64,000 nucleotides of DNA from Pseudomonas fluorescens (GTDB taxonomy: Bacteria > Pseudomonadota > Gammaproteobacteria > Pseudomonadales > Pseudomonadaceae). The stretch covers positions 930,001-994,000 of the forward strand of contig NZ_CP038438.1 in assembly GCF_004683905.1 (NCBI RefSeq). The letters run 5' to 3'. Shown here piece by piece: positions 17,248 to 25,733 of this stretch. Position 1 is the stretch's first letter, and each line of letters opens with the position of its first letter. The position numbers and the translations under genes were made by a program. Under the pieces are notes generated by a model. That model saw nothing but the letters and a program-made list of their open reading frames with translations. It made no database searches and was not told the origin of the DNA.

Positions 17248-18669
17248 TTACAGGATGTTGAACGGGATGGTGGTCACGAGACGGAACTCGTTGATGTTGC
17301 CGTCAGCCTGGTGCTCGCTCGCGCGGTGAGTGGTGTAAGTCGCGCGAATCGCGGTGGCCTTCAGAGGGCCGCTCTGCACAGCGTAAGAGGCGCCGATGCC
17401 GTATTCGTAGTGGCTTTCGCCGTCCATCAGGCTCAGGTCGCCGCGCTTGTCACCTGGGACGGTGTAGGCAGTACCGGTGTAGTGAGTCCCGTCGATGCCC
17501 CAGCCGCGAGCCTGATAGATGTTGAACTTCAGGCCTGGCACGCCGTATTCGGCCATGTTGATGCCATAGGCGATCTGGAAGGATTTCTCGTTCGGGCCGT
17601 TGAAGTCCGACAGCAGGGAGTTGGCCAGGTAGATGCCGTTGGTTTCGTGCAGGTAGTCGAAGTACTCGTCACCGTTCACTTGCTGGTACGAGAAGGTCAG
17701 GCTGTGGGCCTGGTGAGTCAGGCCGAACGACAGCGAGTAGGTGTCGTTGTCGATGTTGCCCATCAACTTTTTGCCTTCGTCGACGGTCTTGTAGTAGTTC
17801 AGACCGGTGGTCAGGCTTAGTACCTGGCTATCACCCAATTCGTGGGTGCCGCCGAAGTAGTACTGGTTCCAGAAGTCTTCGACGTTGGCTACGTAGAGGC
17901 TGGTTTTCAGGCTCTTCAGAGGCTGGTAGTTCACGCCAGCGGTGTAAACCTTGTCGGTTTCAACGCCAGTGGCCGAGTACTCGGTGCGGAACTTCGACAG
18001 GCTCTGCTCGGTACGCGGCGAAACACGGTCAAAACCGGCCAGATCGAACGACAGGTTGTTGAATTCTTCGCTGTGCAGGCTGATACCTTCGAAGCTCGAA
18101 GGCAGCGGACGGTTGCCGATGACGTCGACGATCGGGGTGCTGAAGTTCTGACGACCCGCGGTCAGCGTGGTGTTGGAAACACGGAACTTGACGTTGGCCA
18201 GACCCAGTTTGCTCCACTGGTCAACAGCATCGCCGTCGGAGTGCGCCAGGGTGCGGTTGGAGCCGCCGGCGATGTCCTTGCGGTCACGGTCCAGAACGAT
18301 GGCGTTGTAGGCGGCGACTTCAGTGCTCACGCCAACGGTGCCTTGGGTGAAGCCCGAGGTGTAGTTGACGATGGTGCCTTGAACCCAGTTGATACGGCGC
18401 GGGGTCTTGGTCCGGACCACTGGCGAAGTATTCTTGTCGCTGTTTTTCACGTAGCTGAAAGTGTCGTCGCGACGACGCAGTTCATTGGCGTACCAGTTAC
18501 GGGTGGTGCCGCCCAGGCTTTGTCCATCGATAAAGCCTTTGGCCTCGCTTTGGGCGCTGCTGCCGGCCAGGGTGGTCGGTACGAATTCCTGACTTGCAGG
18601 TTCTGCGTACGCCGTAGCGGTGATGCTGCTGATGGCCAGGGCCAGTATCGCGGTGCTGCTCAGTTTCAT
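17248..18669 (-). CDS. opdP: OprD-family porin, OpdP-type (dipeptide uptake)
   Basis: This 473-residue outer-membrane protein has the signal peptide MKLSSTAILALAISSITATAYA. It shows OprD-family features: the N-terminal GFIDGQSL, the ARNWY-like TRNWYANELRRR, many alternating aromatic/polar beta strands and the C-terminal VTTIPFNIL. The OprD family forms 18-strand specific channels. The setting between four dipeptide-binding proteins and the dpp genes matches P. aeruginosa opdP (glycine-glutamate and carbapenem uptake), hence the name. The gene has its own upstream region with a LacI-type palindrome and its own terminator. Confidence 0.85.
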   Translation of the reverse strand: MKLSSTAILALAISSITATAYAEPASQEFVPTTLAGSSAQSEAKGFIDGQSLGGTTRNWYANELRRRDDTFSYVKNSDKNTSPVVRTKTPRRINWVQGTIVNYTSGFTQGTVGVSTEVAAYNAIVLDRDRKDIAGGSNRTLAHSDGDAVDQWSKLGLANVKFRVSNTTLTAGRQNFSTPIVDVIGNRPLPSSFEGISLHSEEFNNLSFDLAGFDRVSPRTEQSLSKFRTEYSATGVETDKVYTAGVNYQPLKSLKTSLYVANVEDFWNQYYFGGTHELGDSQVLSLTTGLNYYKTVDEGKKLMGNIDNDTYSLSFGLTHQAHSLTFSYQQVNGDEYFDYLHETNGIYLANSLLSDFNGPNEKSFQIAYGINMAEYGVPGLKFNIYQARGWGIDGTHYTGTAYTVPGDKRGDLSLMDGESHYEYGIGASYAVQSGPLKATAIRATYTTHRASEHQADGNINEFRLVTTIPFNIL

Positions 18670-18749
18670 GGGTGAAGCTCCTTTACTTTCTTTTTATGCC
18701 GGCTTTTTTGGGTGGGCCGGTTATTGGTTTAGAACTCATTTCACACATC

Positions 18750-18761
18750 GCAAACGTTTGC
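18750..18761. promoter_or_regulatory. LacI/GalR-type operator palindrome upstream of opdP
   Basis: The perfect 12-bp palindrome GCAAACGTTTGC has the central CG and AAACGTTT core typical of LacI/PurR-family operators. It lies 81 bp upstream of the opdP start, in the space after the preceding binding-protein gene. No LacI-family gene is in the window, so the regulator is unknown. Confidence 0.5.
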
Positions 18762-18800
18762 AAAAGGCCTGATTGGCGAATTTCGGCAAAGCGCTTGCGT

Positions 18801-18822
18801 GAGGGGGATAGACAGCCCCCTC
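18801..18822 (-). terminator. GC-rich hairpin after a binding-protein gene
   Basis: GAGGGGG and CCCCCTC form a perfect 7-bp stem with an 8-nt loop, 24 nt past the stop of the gene ending at 18846. There is no T run, so it may act as a weak terminator or a 3'-end stabiliser. Confidence 0.45.
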
Positions 18823-18845
18823 AGCGTTGCGGCTAATCGGTTGGG

Positions 18846-20444
18846 TTAATCGATACTGACGCCCGAGAACACATTGCGACCGAAGGGGCTGACCTTGAAG
18901 CCTTCAACCCGGGCGCTTAACGGCTGGTTGACCGTCGAGTGGGCGACAGGCGTGATCGGCACTTGCTGCTTGAGCAACTGCTGCGCCTGTTTGTAGAGCA
19001 CGGTGCGCTGGTCGCGGTCGGTGACGACCTTGGCCTCTTTGATCAGCTTGTCGTAAGCCGGGTCGCACCACATGGAGTAGTTGTTGCCGCCAATCGCGTC
19101 GCAGCTGTACAGGGTGCCCAGCCAGTTGTCCGGGTCCCCGTTGTCGCCGGTCCAGCCGATCAGGCTGATATCGTGCTCGCCATTCTTGGTGCGCTTGATG
19201 TACTCGCCCCATTCGTAGCTGACGATCTTCACTTTCAGACCGATTTTCGCCCAGTCTGCCTGGAGCATTTCGGCCATCAGTTTGGCGTTCGGGTTGTATG
19301 GACGCTGTACCGGCATCGCCCACAGGGTGATCTCGGTGCCTTCTTTCACGCCGGCAGCCTTGAGCAGCTCGCGGGCTTTTTCCGGGTTGTAGGCGGCGTC
19401 TTTGATGCTGTCATCGTAGGACCATTGGGTCGGTGGCATGGCGTTGACCGCCAGTTGCCCGGCGCCTTGATAAACAGCGTTGAGAATCCCCTGTTTATTC
19501 ACCGCCATGTCCAGCGCCTGACGTACTTCGAGCTGGTCGAAGGGCTTGTGGCGCACGTTGTAGGCGATGTAGCCGAGGTTGAAGCCCGGCTTGGAGATCA
19601 GCTGCAGTTTCGGATCGGCCTTCAGCGCTTCAACATCGGCAGGGCGCGGGTGCAGAGTGATCTGGCATTCGCCGGCCTTGAGTTTCTGCACGCGCACCGA
19701 AGCGTCGGTGTTGATCGCGAAGATCAGGTTCTTCAGCTTGACCCGGCTCGGGTCCCAGTAGTGCTCGTTACCGGTGTAACGGATATTCGAGTCTTTCTGA
19801 TAGCTCTTGAACACGAACGGCCCGGTGCCGACCGGCTTCTGGTTGATGTCGCTCGGCTTGCCTTCGGCCAGCAGCTTGTCGGCGTATTCGGCGGACAGGA
19901 TGGCAGCGAAGCTCATGGCGATGTTCTGGATGAACGCGGCGTCGACGCTGTTGAGCGTGAATTCCACGGTCAGCGGCCCGGTCTTTTCGACCTTGGCAAT
20001 GTTCTTGTTCAGGCTCATCCCGTTGAAATACGGGAATTCGGTCGGATAAGCCTTACGGAATGGCTGTTGCGGATCGAGCATGCGGTTAAACGTGAACAGC
20101 ACGTCGTCGGCGTTGAAATCGCGCGTCGGTTTGAAGTACGGCGTTGTATGAAATTTCACACCTTCACGCAGGTGAAAGGTGTACTTGAGACCATCCTCGG
20201 AAATATCCCACTTGGTTGCCAGTCCCGGTACGACGTTGGTCGCGCCTTTTTCAAACTCGACCAGGCGGTTGTACAGCGGCTCGGCGGCATCGTTATCGGT
20301 GGCCGTCGTGTATTGCGCGGTATCAAAACCCGCCGGGCTGCCTTCGGAGCAGAACACCAGGCTGTTGCTGGCGGCGTAACTGGCGGACGTGGCGGCCAAC
20401 AGGCCGGCGCCCAGCAGTGCGGAAAAAACCAAGGTATGGCGCAT
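18846..20444 (-). CDS. Di/oligopeptide-binding protein paralogue
   Basis: This 532-residue SBP_bac_5 protein has a signal peptide (MRHTLVFSALLGAGLLAATS, cleaved near ASYA/AS). The mature start is LVFCSEGSPAGFDTAQYTTA, and further motifs are KWDISEDGLKYTFHLREGVK, GTGPFVFKSYQKD and GWTGDNGDPDNWL. It is closely similar to the next two upstream genes over the whole length, indicating tandem duplication. ATG 20444 has AAGAGGGAG upstream. In Pseudomonas, paralogous DppA proteins share one DppBCDF and differ in peptide preference; this member's preference is unknown. Confidence 0.9.
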   Translation of the reverse strand: MRHTLVFSALLGAGLLAATSASYAASNSLVFCSEGSPAGFDTAQYTTATDNDAAEPLYNRLVEFEKGATNVVPGLATKWDISEDGLKYTFHLREGVKFHTTPYFKPTRDFNADDVLFTFNRMLDPQQPFRKAYPTEFPYFNGMSLNKNIAKVEKTGPLTVEFTLNSVDAAFIQNIAMSFAAILSAEYADKLLAEGKPSDINQKPVGTGPFVFKSYQKDSNIRYTGNEHYWDPSRVKLKNLIFAINTDASVRVQKLKAGECQITLHPRPADVEALKADPKLQLISKPGFNLGYIAYNVRHKPFDQLEVRQALDMAVNKQGILNAVYQGAGQLAVNAMPPTQWSYDDSIKDAAYNPEKARELLKAAGVKEGTEITLWAMPVQRPYNPNAKLMAEMLQADWAKIGLKVKIVSYEWGEYIKRTKNGEHDISLIGWTGDNGDPDNWLGTLYSCDAIGGNNYSMWCDPAYDKLIKEAKVVTDRDQRTVLYKQAQQLLKQQVPITPVAHSTVNQPLSARVEGFKVSPFGRNVFSGVSID

Positions 20445-20704
20445 GACGCTCCCTCTTTTTTGTAGTGTTGTTCAATGCACCGCGGTCCCGTCCAGGGACG
20501 CTGAGGTGGCATTGAGCTCAATCCAGTACGTACAGCAAGCCGGTGGCCCACGCAGAAACTGGTCAGAACCCGACGGTAGGGGCCGTGGGTCTGGCAGTAA
20601 ATGCGCTGAGTCCTAAAGACTCGTAGGAAAAGGCAACACGTCATGTACCACCCTGTTAGAGCAAGGTGGAAATGGCTGTAGGCAAATTCCTGGCTAGTCG
20701 GCAG
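20445..20704. other. Spacer between two binding-protein genes
   Basis: No gene was seen here. It should contain the promoter of the downstream binding-protein gene (minus strand), since a strong terminator of the upstream gene lies at its far end. I could not pick a clear -35/-10 pair. Confidence 0.5.
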
Positions 20705-20740
20705 AAAAAAACAGCGGCGCCGCCTGAAACGTCGCCGCTG
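20705..20740 (-). terminator. Intrinsic terminator of a binding-protein gene
   Basis: On the minus strand ACAGCGGCGA and the later CGCCGCTGT form a strong stem, followed by seven T. It lies 8 nt past the stop of the gene that ends at 20748. The binding-protein genes are therefore not one simple operon. Confidence 0.82.
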
Positions 20741-20747
20741 TCTGTTT

Positions 20748-22373
20748 TTAATTGCTGACGCTGACGCCGTAGAAGGAGTTCAAGCCGAATGGGCTGATCT
20801 TGAAGTCCTGCACGTTGGCGCGCATGGGTTGATACACCGTCGAGTGAGCGATAGGTGTCATTGGGACTGCATCTTTGAGGACGTGTTGCGCCTGTTTGTA
20901 CAGTTCGGTGCGCTTGGCCTGGTCGGTCGTGCGCTTGGCTTCCTTGACGAGACCGTCGAACTTCTTGTCGCACCACTTGGAGAAGTTGTTGCCGCTGAGC
21001 GAGTCGCAGCCGAACAGCACGTTCAGCCAGTTGTCCGGGTCACCATTGTCACCGCTCCAGCCAATGATCATGGCCTGGTTCTCGCCACCTTTGGAACGCT
21101 TGATGTACTCGCCCCACTCGTAGCTGGTGATCTTCACGTTCAGGCCGATCTTCTTCCAGTCGGACTGAAGCATTTCAGCCATCAGCTTGGCGTTCGGGTT
21201 GTACGGACGCTGCACCGGCATCGCCCACAGAACGATCTCGGTACCTTCCTTGACGCCAGCTTCCTTGAGCAGTTGCTTGGCTTTTTCAGGATCGTACTTG
21301 GCGTCCTTGATGGTGGTGTCGTAGGACCACTGGGTCGGTGGCATGGCGTTGACGGCCAGCTGGCCGGCGCCCTGGTAAACCGAATCGATGATCTGCGGCT
21401 TGTTCACCGCCATGTCCAGCGCCTGACGTACGCGCAGGTCAGCCAGCGGGTTAGCCTCGTTGCTGCCCTTGACCTTGTCCATCACGTTGTAGGCGATGTA
21501 GCCCAGGTTGAAACCGGCCTGGTCAGGCATCTTCAGGGTTTTGTCGGCCTTCAGCGCCGCGAGATCCGCCGGACGCGGGAACAGGGTGACCTGGCACTCG
21601 TTCTTTTTCAGTTTCTGGATACGTACCGACGGGTCGGTGGTGATGGCGAAGATCAGGTTGTCGATCTTCACGTCCTCAGGCTTCCAGTAATCCTTGTTGC
21701 CGGTGTAGCGGATGTTCGAGTCTTTCTGGTAGCTCTTGAACACGAACGGGCCAGTGCCGATCGGCTTCTGGTTGATGTCGGCAGCCTTGCCTTCCTTGAG
21801 CAGCTGGGCAGCGTACTCGGCGGACTGGATCGAGGCGAAGCTCATGGCCATGTTCTGGATGAACGCGGCGTCGACTTCTTTCAGCGTGAATTTAACGGTG
21901 TGGTCGTCGACTTTATCGATCTTGGTGATGTTGGTGTCCATCCCCATGTCGGTGAAGTACGGGAATTCGGTCGGGTACGCCTTACGGAACGGGTCATCCT
22001 TGTTAATCATGCGATTAAAGGTGAACAGCACGTCGTCGGCGTTGAACTCACGAGTCGGCTTGAAATACGGGGTGGTGTGGAACTTGACGCCTTCACGCAA
22101 GTGGAAGGTGTAAGTCAGGCCGTCCGGGGAAATGTCCCAGCTGGTGGCCAGGCCCGGGATAACGGCGGTGCCGCCACGCTCGAACTGGCTCAGGCGGTTG
22201 AACATGGTTTCGGCTGAGGCGTCGAAGTCGGTTCCGGTGGTGTACTGGCCTGGATCAAAACCGGCCGGGCTCCCTTCGGAGCAGAACACCAGGTTAGTCG
22301 CAGCGGATGCGAAAGGTGCGGAGGCTAACAAGCCTGCGCCGACTAAAAACGGAATGACCGCGTGTTTAAGCAT
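20748..22373 (-). CDS. Di/oligopeptide-binding protein paralogue
   Basis: This 541-residue SBP_bac_5 protein starts MLKHAVIPFLVGAGLLASAP, with a signal peptide cut near SAA/TN. The mature N-terminus is LVFCSEGSPAGFDPGQYTTG, and motifs include WDISPDGLTYTFHLREGVKF and GWSGDNGDPDNWLN. ATG 22373 is chosen because GAGG lies five bases upstream; the longer frame (MTTNHEAN) has no site. Compared with its neighbours it carries a short insert around MDKVKGSNEANPLADLRVRQ, near a lid segment, which could alter peptide choice. It has a strong terminator of its own. Confidence 0.9.
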   Translation of the reverse strand: MLKHAVIPFLVGAGLLASAPFASAATNLVFCSEGSPAGFDPGQYTTGTDFDASAETMFNRLSQFERGGTAVIPGLATSWDISPDGLTYTFHLREGVKFHTTPYFKPTREFNADDVLFTFNRMINKDDPFRKAYPTEFPYFTDMGMDTNITKIDKVDDHTVKFTLKEVDAAFIQNMAMSFASIQSAEYAAQLLKEGKAADINQKPIGTGPFVFKSYQKDSNIRYTGNKDYWKPEDVKIDNLIFAITTDPSVRIQKLKKNECQVTLFPRPADLAALKADKTLKMPDQAGFNLGYIAYNVMDKVKGSNEANPLADLRVRQALDMAVNKPQIIDSVYQGAGQLAVNAMPPTQWSYDTTIKDAKYDPEKAKQLLKEAGVKEGTEIVLWAMPVQRPYNPNAKLMAEMLQSDWKKIGLNVKITSYEWGEYIKRSKGGENQAMIIGWSGDNGDPDNWLNVLFGCDSLSGNNFSKWCDKKFDGLVKEAKRTTDQAKRTELYKQAQHVLKDAVPMTPIAHSTVYQPMRANVQDFKISPFGLNSFYGVSVSN

Positions 22374-22580
22374 GTTGGCCTCATGATTTGTTGTCATTTT
22401 TTAATATTGAGGTACGACCTCGTGAGTCGTGCCTGCGGATACTTATGCAGGGGCCATACCCAATGCAAGATCCAGAGTGTGAGCGAGCGTTAAACGGTGG
22501 CACGTACGTACCTTAATGTCGCATCTGTATAACTTTTGACGCATTTGACCGTTTGCGGGTGGATTTTACGGTGCAAACGA

Positions 22581-22628
22581 AGCCCCAAAACGGTGCGCTG
22601 GTCACGTTGTGCGCGCCGCATTGGGGCT
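22581..22628 (-). terminator. Possible terminator of the first binding-protein gene
   Basis: AGCCCCAA at 22581-22588 pairs with TTGGGGCT at 22621-22628, with a 32-nt GC-rich loop that contains further pairing. On the minus strand it follows the stop at 22634. There is no good T run, so terminator strength is uncertain. Confidence 0.45.
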
Positions 22629-22633
22629 CGGTG

Positions 22634-24235
22634 TTACTTATTTATACCCACGCCGTAGAAGGGCGTAAGGCCAAACGGACTGATCTTGAAGTCGGTCACT
22701 TCCTTGCGCAGCGGCTGGAACACCGTGGAGTTGGCGATCGGGGTGATCGGCACCTGCTGTTTAAGGATCAGTTGCGCCTGTTGATACAGTTTTACCCGTT
22801 GCGCCTTGTCGGTGGTCACCTTGGCCTGCTGCACCAGTTTGTCGTAGGCCGGGTCGCACCACTTGGCGTAGTTGCTGCCCTTGACTGCCGCGCAGCTGTA
22901 GAGCACGCCGAGCCAGTTGTCCGGGTCGCCGTTGTCACCTGTCCAACCATAGATCATCGCGTCGTGTTCGCCATTTTTCGCACGCTTGATGTACTCGCCC
23001 CATTCGTAGCTGACGATGTTGGCCTTGATGCCGATTTTCTCCCAATCCTGCTGGATCATCTGCGCCGACATGCGTGCATTCGGGTTTGAGGCGCGCTGCA
23101 CCGTCATCGCCCACAGGTTGATGGTGGTACCCGGCGCAACCCCGGCTTCCTTGAGTAGCGCCTTGGCTTTCGCCGGGTCGTATGGCGCGTCCTTGATGTT
23201 CGGGTCATACGACCATTGCGCCGGCGGCAAGGCGTTCTGCGCCAGTTGGCCGGCACTCTGGTAAACGGCTTTGATGATTGCCGGTTTGTCGATGGCCATG
23301 TCCAGTGCCTGACGGACCTTGAGCTGGTCCAATGGCGGGTGAGTGGTGTTGTAGGCGAGGAAGCCGAGGTTGAATCCGGGCTGCTTGAGCACGCGCAGGT
23401 TCGGGTCTTGTTGCATCACTTCGATGTCGGCCGGGCGCGGGTAGCCGCTGACCTGGCATTCGCCGGCCTTGAGTTTCTGCAGGCGTACGGCGGCGTCGGG
23501 GGTGATCGAGAAGATCAGGTTGTCGATCTTCACGTCTTCGGGTTTCCAGTAGGCCGGGTTGTCGGCGTAGCGGATTTGTGAGTCTTTCTGGTAGCGCTTG
23601 AATACGAACGGGCCGGTGCCCACCGGTTTCTGGTTGAGGTCGGCGGCTTTGCCTTCCTTTAGCAGTTGCGCGGCGTATTCGGCCGATTGCACCGAGGCGA
23701 CGCTCATGGCGAGGTTTTGCACGAACGCGGCGTCGACGTTGTTCAGGTTGAAGCGCACGGTCTGATCGTCGATTTTTTCTACCGATTTGATCGTGGTGTT
23801 CAGGCCCATGTCGGTGAAGTACGGGGACTCGGCGGGGTAGGCCTTGCGGAAGGCGTTGTCGGGGTCGAGCAGGCGCTGGAAGGTGAACAGTACGTCGTCG
23901 GCGTTGAAGTCGCGGGTCGGGGTGAAATATTCCGTTGTGTGGAATTTCACGCCTTGCCGTAGGTGGAAGGTGTATTGCAGGCCGTCGCTGGAGACGTCCC
24001 ATTTTGTCGCCAGGCCGGGTTCGATGTCGGTGCCGCCGCGCTGGAATTGGGTGAGGCGGTTGAAGACGGTTTCGGCGGAGGCGTCGAAGTCGGTGCCGCT
24101 GGTGTATTGGCTGGGGTCGAAGCCTGCCGGGCTGGCTTCGGAGCAGTAGACCAGGGTGGTGGCGGCATTGGCGATTGGGGTGGTTGCGGCCAGGGCCAGG
24201 GAGATCAGGAGCGGTTTGAGGGTGGATCTTGGCAT
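22634..24235 (-). CDS. Di/oligopeptide-binding protein paralogue (locus-first gene)
   Basis: This 533-residue SBP_bac_5 protein has the signal peptide MPRSTLKPLLISLALAATTP and mature start TTLVYCSEASPAGFDPSQYT. It shares the motifs WDVSSDGLQYTFHLRQGVKF, GTGPFVFKRYQKDSQIRY and GWTGDNGDPDNWLG with the other paralogues. It is the most upstream member of the locus in transcription direction. ATG 24235 follows CGGGGACTCC. Its 5' half is markedly more G-rich on the coding complement than its sisters, suggesting older divergence. Confidence 0.9.
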   Translation of the reverse strand: MPRSTLKPLLISLALAATTPIANAATTLVYCSEASPAGFDPSQYTSGTDFDASAETVFNRLTQFQRGGTDIEPGLATKWDVSSDGLQYTFHLRQGVKFHTTEYFTPTRDFNADDVLFTFQRLLDPDNAFRKAYPAESPYFTDMGLNTTIKSVEKIDDQTVRFNLNNVDAAFVQNLAMSVASVQSAEYAAQLLKEGKAADLNQKPVGTGPFVFKRYQKDSQIRYADNPAYWKPEDVKIDNLIFSITPDAAVRLQKLKAGECQVSGYPRPADIEVMQQDPNLRVLKQPGFNLGFLAYNTTHPPLDQLKVRQALDMAIDKPAIIKAVYQSAGQLAQNALPPAQWSYDPNIKDAPYDPAKAKALLKEAGVAPGTTINLWAMTVQRASNPNARMSAQMIQQDWEKIGIKANIVSYEWGEYIKRAKNGEHDAMIYGWTGDNGDPDNWLGVLYSCAAVKGSNYAKWCDPAYDKLVQQAKVTTDKAQRVKLYQQAQLILKQQVPITPIANSTVFQPLRKEVTDFKISPFGLTPFYGVGINK

Positions 24236-24351
24236 GGAGTCCCCGGGTCGATTGGAGGTGGTTGTGTTTTCAGGGTAGCGGGGATTTGGGGGACTTCGGA
24301 AATATCGTTTTTCCTGTTGAGATGTCTATCTCGGTATATCTGGGGCTTTTG

Positions 24352-24676
24352 GGTGCATATCCGTTGCTGCGGTAACGGCGGCTGGGGTTCCGCCCTTACG
24401 GCGGGTCACTTTTTCCAGACGCCGAAAAAGTAACCAAAAAGGCTTGCTCCTGCGTTCGGCCCGCTCGCTGGGGCTCGGGGTCCCTTCGCTCCGGGATCGA
24501 TCCGGGGGCAGCGCCTACGGTTTGCTTCGCTGCACCTCCTCTCGCTGTGTTTGGCTGCGCCAAACGGTCGCTGCGCTCCCGCCCCCGGATCAATCCCTCC
24601 ACTCAGCCTTCCGACGTCGCCTTACAGATCAAAAGCCGCAGCCGAGCTAACGCTCATCCTGTTGAGTGGTGAAAGC
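24352..24676. repeat. Long structured dispersed repeat, copy 2
   Basis: This copy aligns with 8981-9311 from TGCATATCCGTT through GAGTGGTGAAA. The first hairpin is ACTTTTTC/GAAAAAGT (24408-24431), carrying the compensatory T-A pair. The outer stem pairs GGGATCGATCCGGGGG (24493-24508) with CCCCCGGATCAATCCC (24582-24597), with one mismatch. The inner hairpin GTTTGGC-TGC-GCCAAAC (24549-24565) differs from copy 1 only in its loop. Confidence 0.85.
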
Positions 24677-24708
24677 GGGGGGGCGGCTTTGGTTTTTTGG
24701 TGGATTTG

Positions 24709-24870
24709 CCCCTCATCGGAACGCCGCCCGCCCAGCCCTCTCCCGAGGGAGAGGGGGCCGATTTTTGAGCTTTTCAAAATTGGAGTTCGACTCGGTATTT
24801 CATGTCGGCGTAGCTCCCCCAAATACCTCGGTCAGTCCCCTCTCCCTCCGGGAGAGGGCTAGGGTGAGGG
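24709..24870. repeat. MITE-like element with CCCTCTCC inverted ends (short form)
   Basis: The left end is CCCCTCATCGG...CCCTCTCCCGAGGGAGAGGG and the right end CCCCTCTCCCTCCGGGAGAG followed by GGTGAGGG. The two ends are imperfect inverted copies. The core contains GAGTTCGACTCGGTATT and GTCAGTCCCC, both also found in the longer element at 39415-39721. No transposase is encoded. Confidence 0.75.
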
Positions 24871-24968
24871 TTGGCTTTTGGCTGTTTAAATCTGTGTCAA
24901 ATAACCAGAACCTTCCCACAAAGTTTTCAGGTTGTCCCTCGGACGCCAGCTCTCTAGCCTTGGGCTGT

Positions 24969-25190
24969 CGCTGAAAACTCAGCGATCGGGTGTGAGAACC
25001 CGCAGGAACTGTTAATCCACAATCAGTACCACCATAATTGCCGCCGGCATTTCTGCTGCTGCAATGTTCTATGGCGGCTGTGTGCGGGCGGGCTTCGGTC
25101 CGGCCGGGCTTGTTCCTACCGGTTTCTCACCCCGCACATTGCTGCCACCACTCCGCCGCGTGAGAAACGGCGAGTGAATGGCTTTTGATT
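24969..25190 (+). promoter_or_regulatory. Structured leader region of the DUF6124-type gene (candidate cis-regulatory RNA)
   Basis: Several stems stack up in the 235 bp before the gene. CGCTGA-AAAC-TCAGCG is a perfect 6-bp hairpin at 24969-24984. GGGT-GTGAGA-ACCC lies at 24988-25001. TGTGCGGG (25081-25088) pairs with CCCGCACA (25131-25138), and this is extended outward by GGCGGC (25073-25078) against GCTGCC (25141-25146). A G/C-rich inner hairpin is enclosed. From memory, similar leaders precede related genes in other Pseudomonas, but I could not check this. Whether it acts as RNA or DNA is unknown. Confidence 0.5.
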
Positions 25191-25203
25191 AGGAACGCTA
25201 TCA

Positions 25204-25563
25204 ATGTCCAAGCCTGTCCCCGATCCACCCCCAGAAACAACCCCACTCACCGAAGCCCTCAACGCCGAAGACCTCGCAAAAAACCGCGAAGCGATCAAAC
25301 GCGCCCTCGACTTCTACCTCAGCCCCGAAGCTACAAAACCGCGCCCCCCGAGTTCGATGTTCCTCGTCCATCCGGGCATCGACACGGAAAGCCTGCTGGC
25401 GCATGCCTGTGAATCCCTGGCCTCGGCCAACACCATGGCCAGCGATTTCGTCGATCAGCTCAGTCGTCCGCAGCGCAATACGGCGCTGGCGATTCAGCAG
25501 ATCATCATGCTCGCTGAGCTGGCGGTGAATCGGGCGCTGGATCGGGTTGATCCGCAGGCTTGA
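25204..25563 (+). CDS. DUF6124-type small protein
   Basis: This 119-residue cytoplasmic-looking protein has a Pro-rich start (MSKPVPDPPPETTPL), then a predicted helical body. Segments such as AIKRALDFYL, MFLVHPGIDTESLLAHACES, LASANTMASDFVDQL and IQQIIMLAELAVNRALDRV match the pattern I remember for DUF6124, a family largely confined to Pseudomonas and often present in many copies per genome. Function is unknown. The ribosome site is AGGAACGC. The gene stands alone, preceded by an unusual structured leader and followed by a REPIN. The opposite strand has an open frame of similar length that I regard as a shadow. Confidence 0.75.
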   Translation: MSKPVPDPPPETTPLTEALNAEDLAKNREAIKRALDFYLSPEATKPRPPSSMFLVHPGIDTESLLAHACESLASANTMASDFVDQLSRPQRNTALAIQQIIMLAELAVNRALDRVDPQA

Positions 25564-25578
25564 GACCGCGTTATCGTT

Positions 25579-25646
25579 CATCGCGAGCAGGCTCACTCCT
25601 ACAGGGGAACGCATTCCAAATTGTAGGAGTGAGCCTGCTCGCGATG
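25579..25646. repeat. REPIN (AGGAGTGAGCCTGCTCGCGA type)
   Basis: CATCGCGAGCAGGCTCACTC at the left is the exact inverse of the right arm ending GCTCGCGATG, with a 20-nt centre. The sequence class differs from the GGGAGCGGGCTTGCT type by a C/T exchange on both arms. Confidence 0.88.
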
Positions 25647-25678
25647 GCGGCGGAACATTCACCACAAAATCCAGGCAC

Positions 25679-25713
25679 AAAAAAACCGGCGATCATTCAC
25701 TGATCGCCGGTTT
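25679..25713 (-). terminator. Intrinsic terminator of the SIMPL-domain gene
   Basis: AACCGGCGATCA and TGATCGCCGGTT form a perfect 12-bp stem with a 5-nt loop. On the minus strand it is followed by a run of T and lies 21 nt past the stop. Confidence 0.85.
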
Positions 25714-25733
25714 CTCATTCAGCCCACATCAAT

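Noticed and set aside
25016..25174. Hydrophobic open frame ahead of the DUF6124-type gene
   Set aside because: It has no ATG with a ribosome site near its start, and its GC-rich half coincides with the paired stems, so I read it as structured leader.
25201..25680. 159-codon frame opposite the DUF6124-type gene
   Set aside because: The plus-strand protein matches a remembered family and has a ribosome site; the antisense frame runs on through the REPIN.
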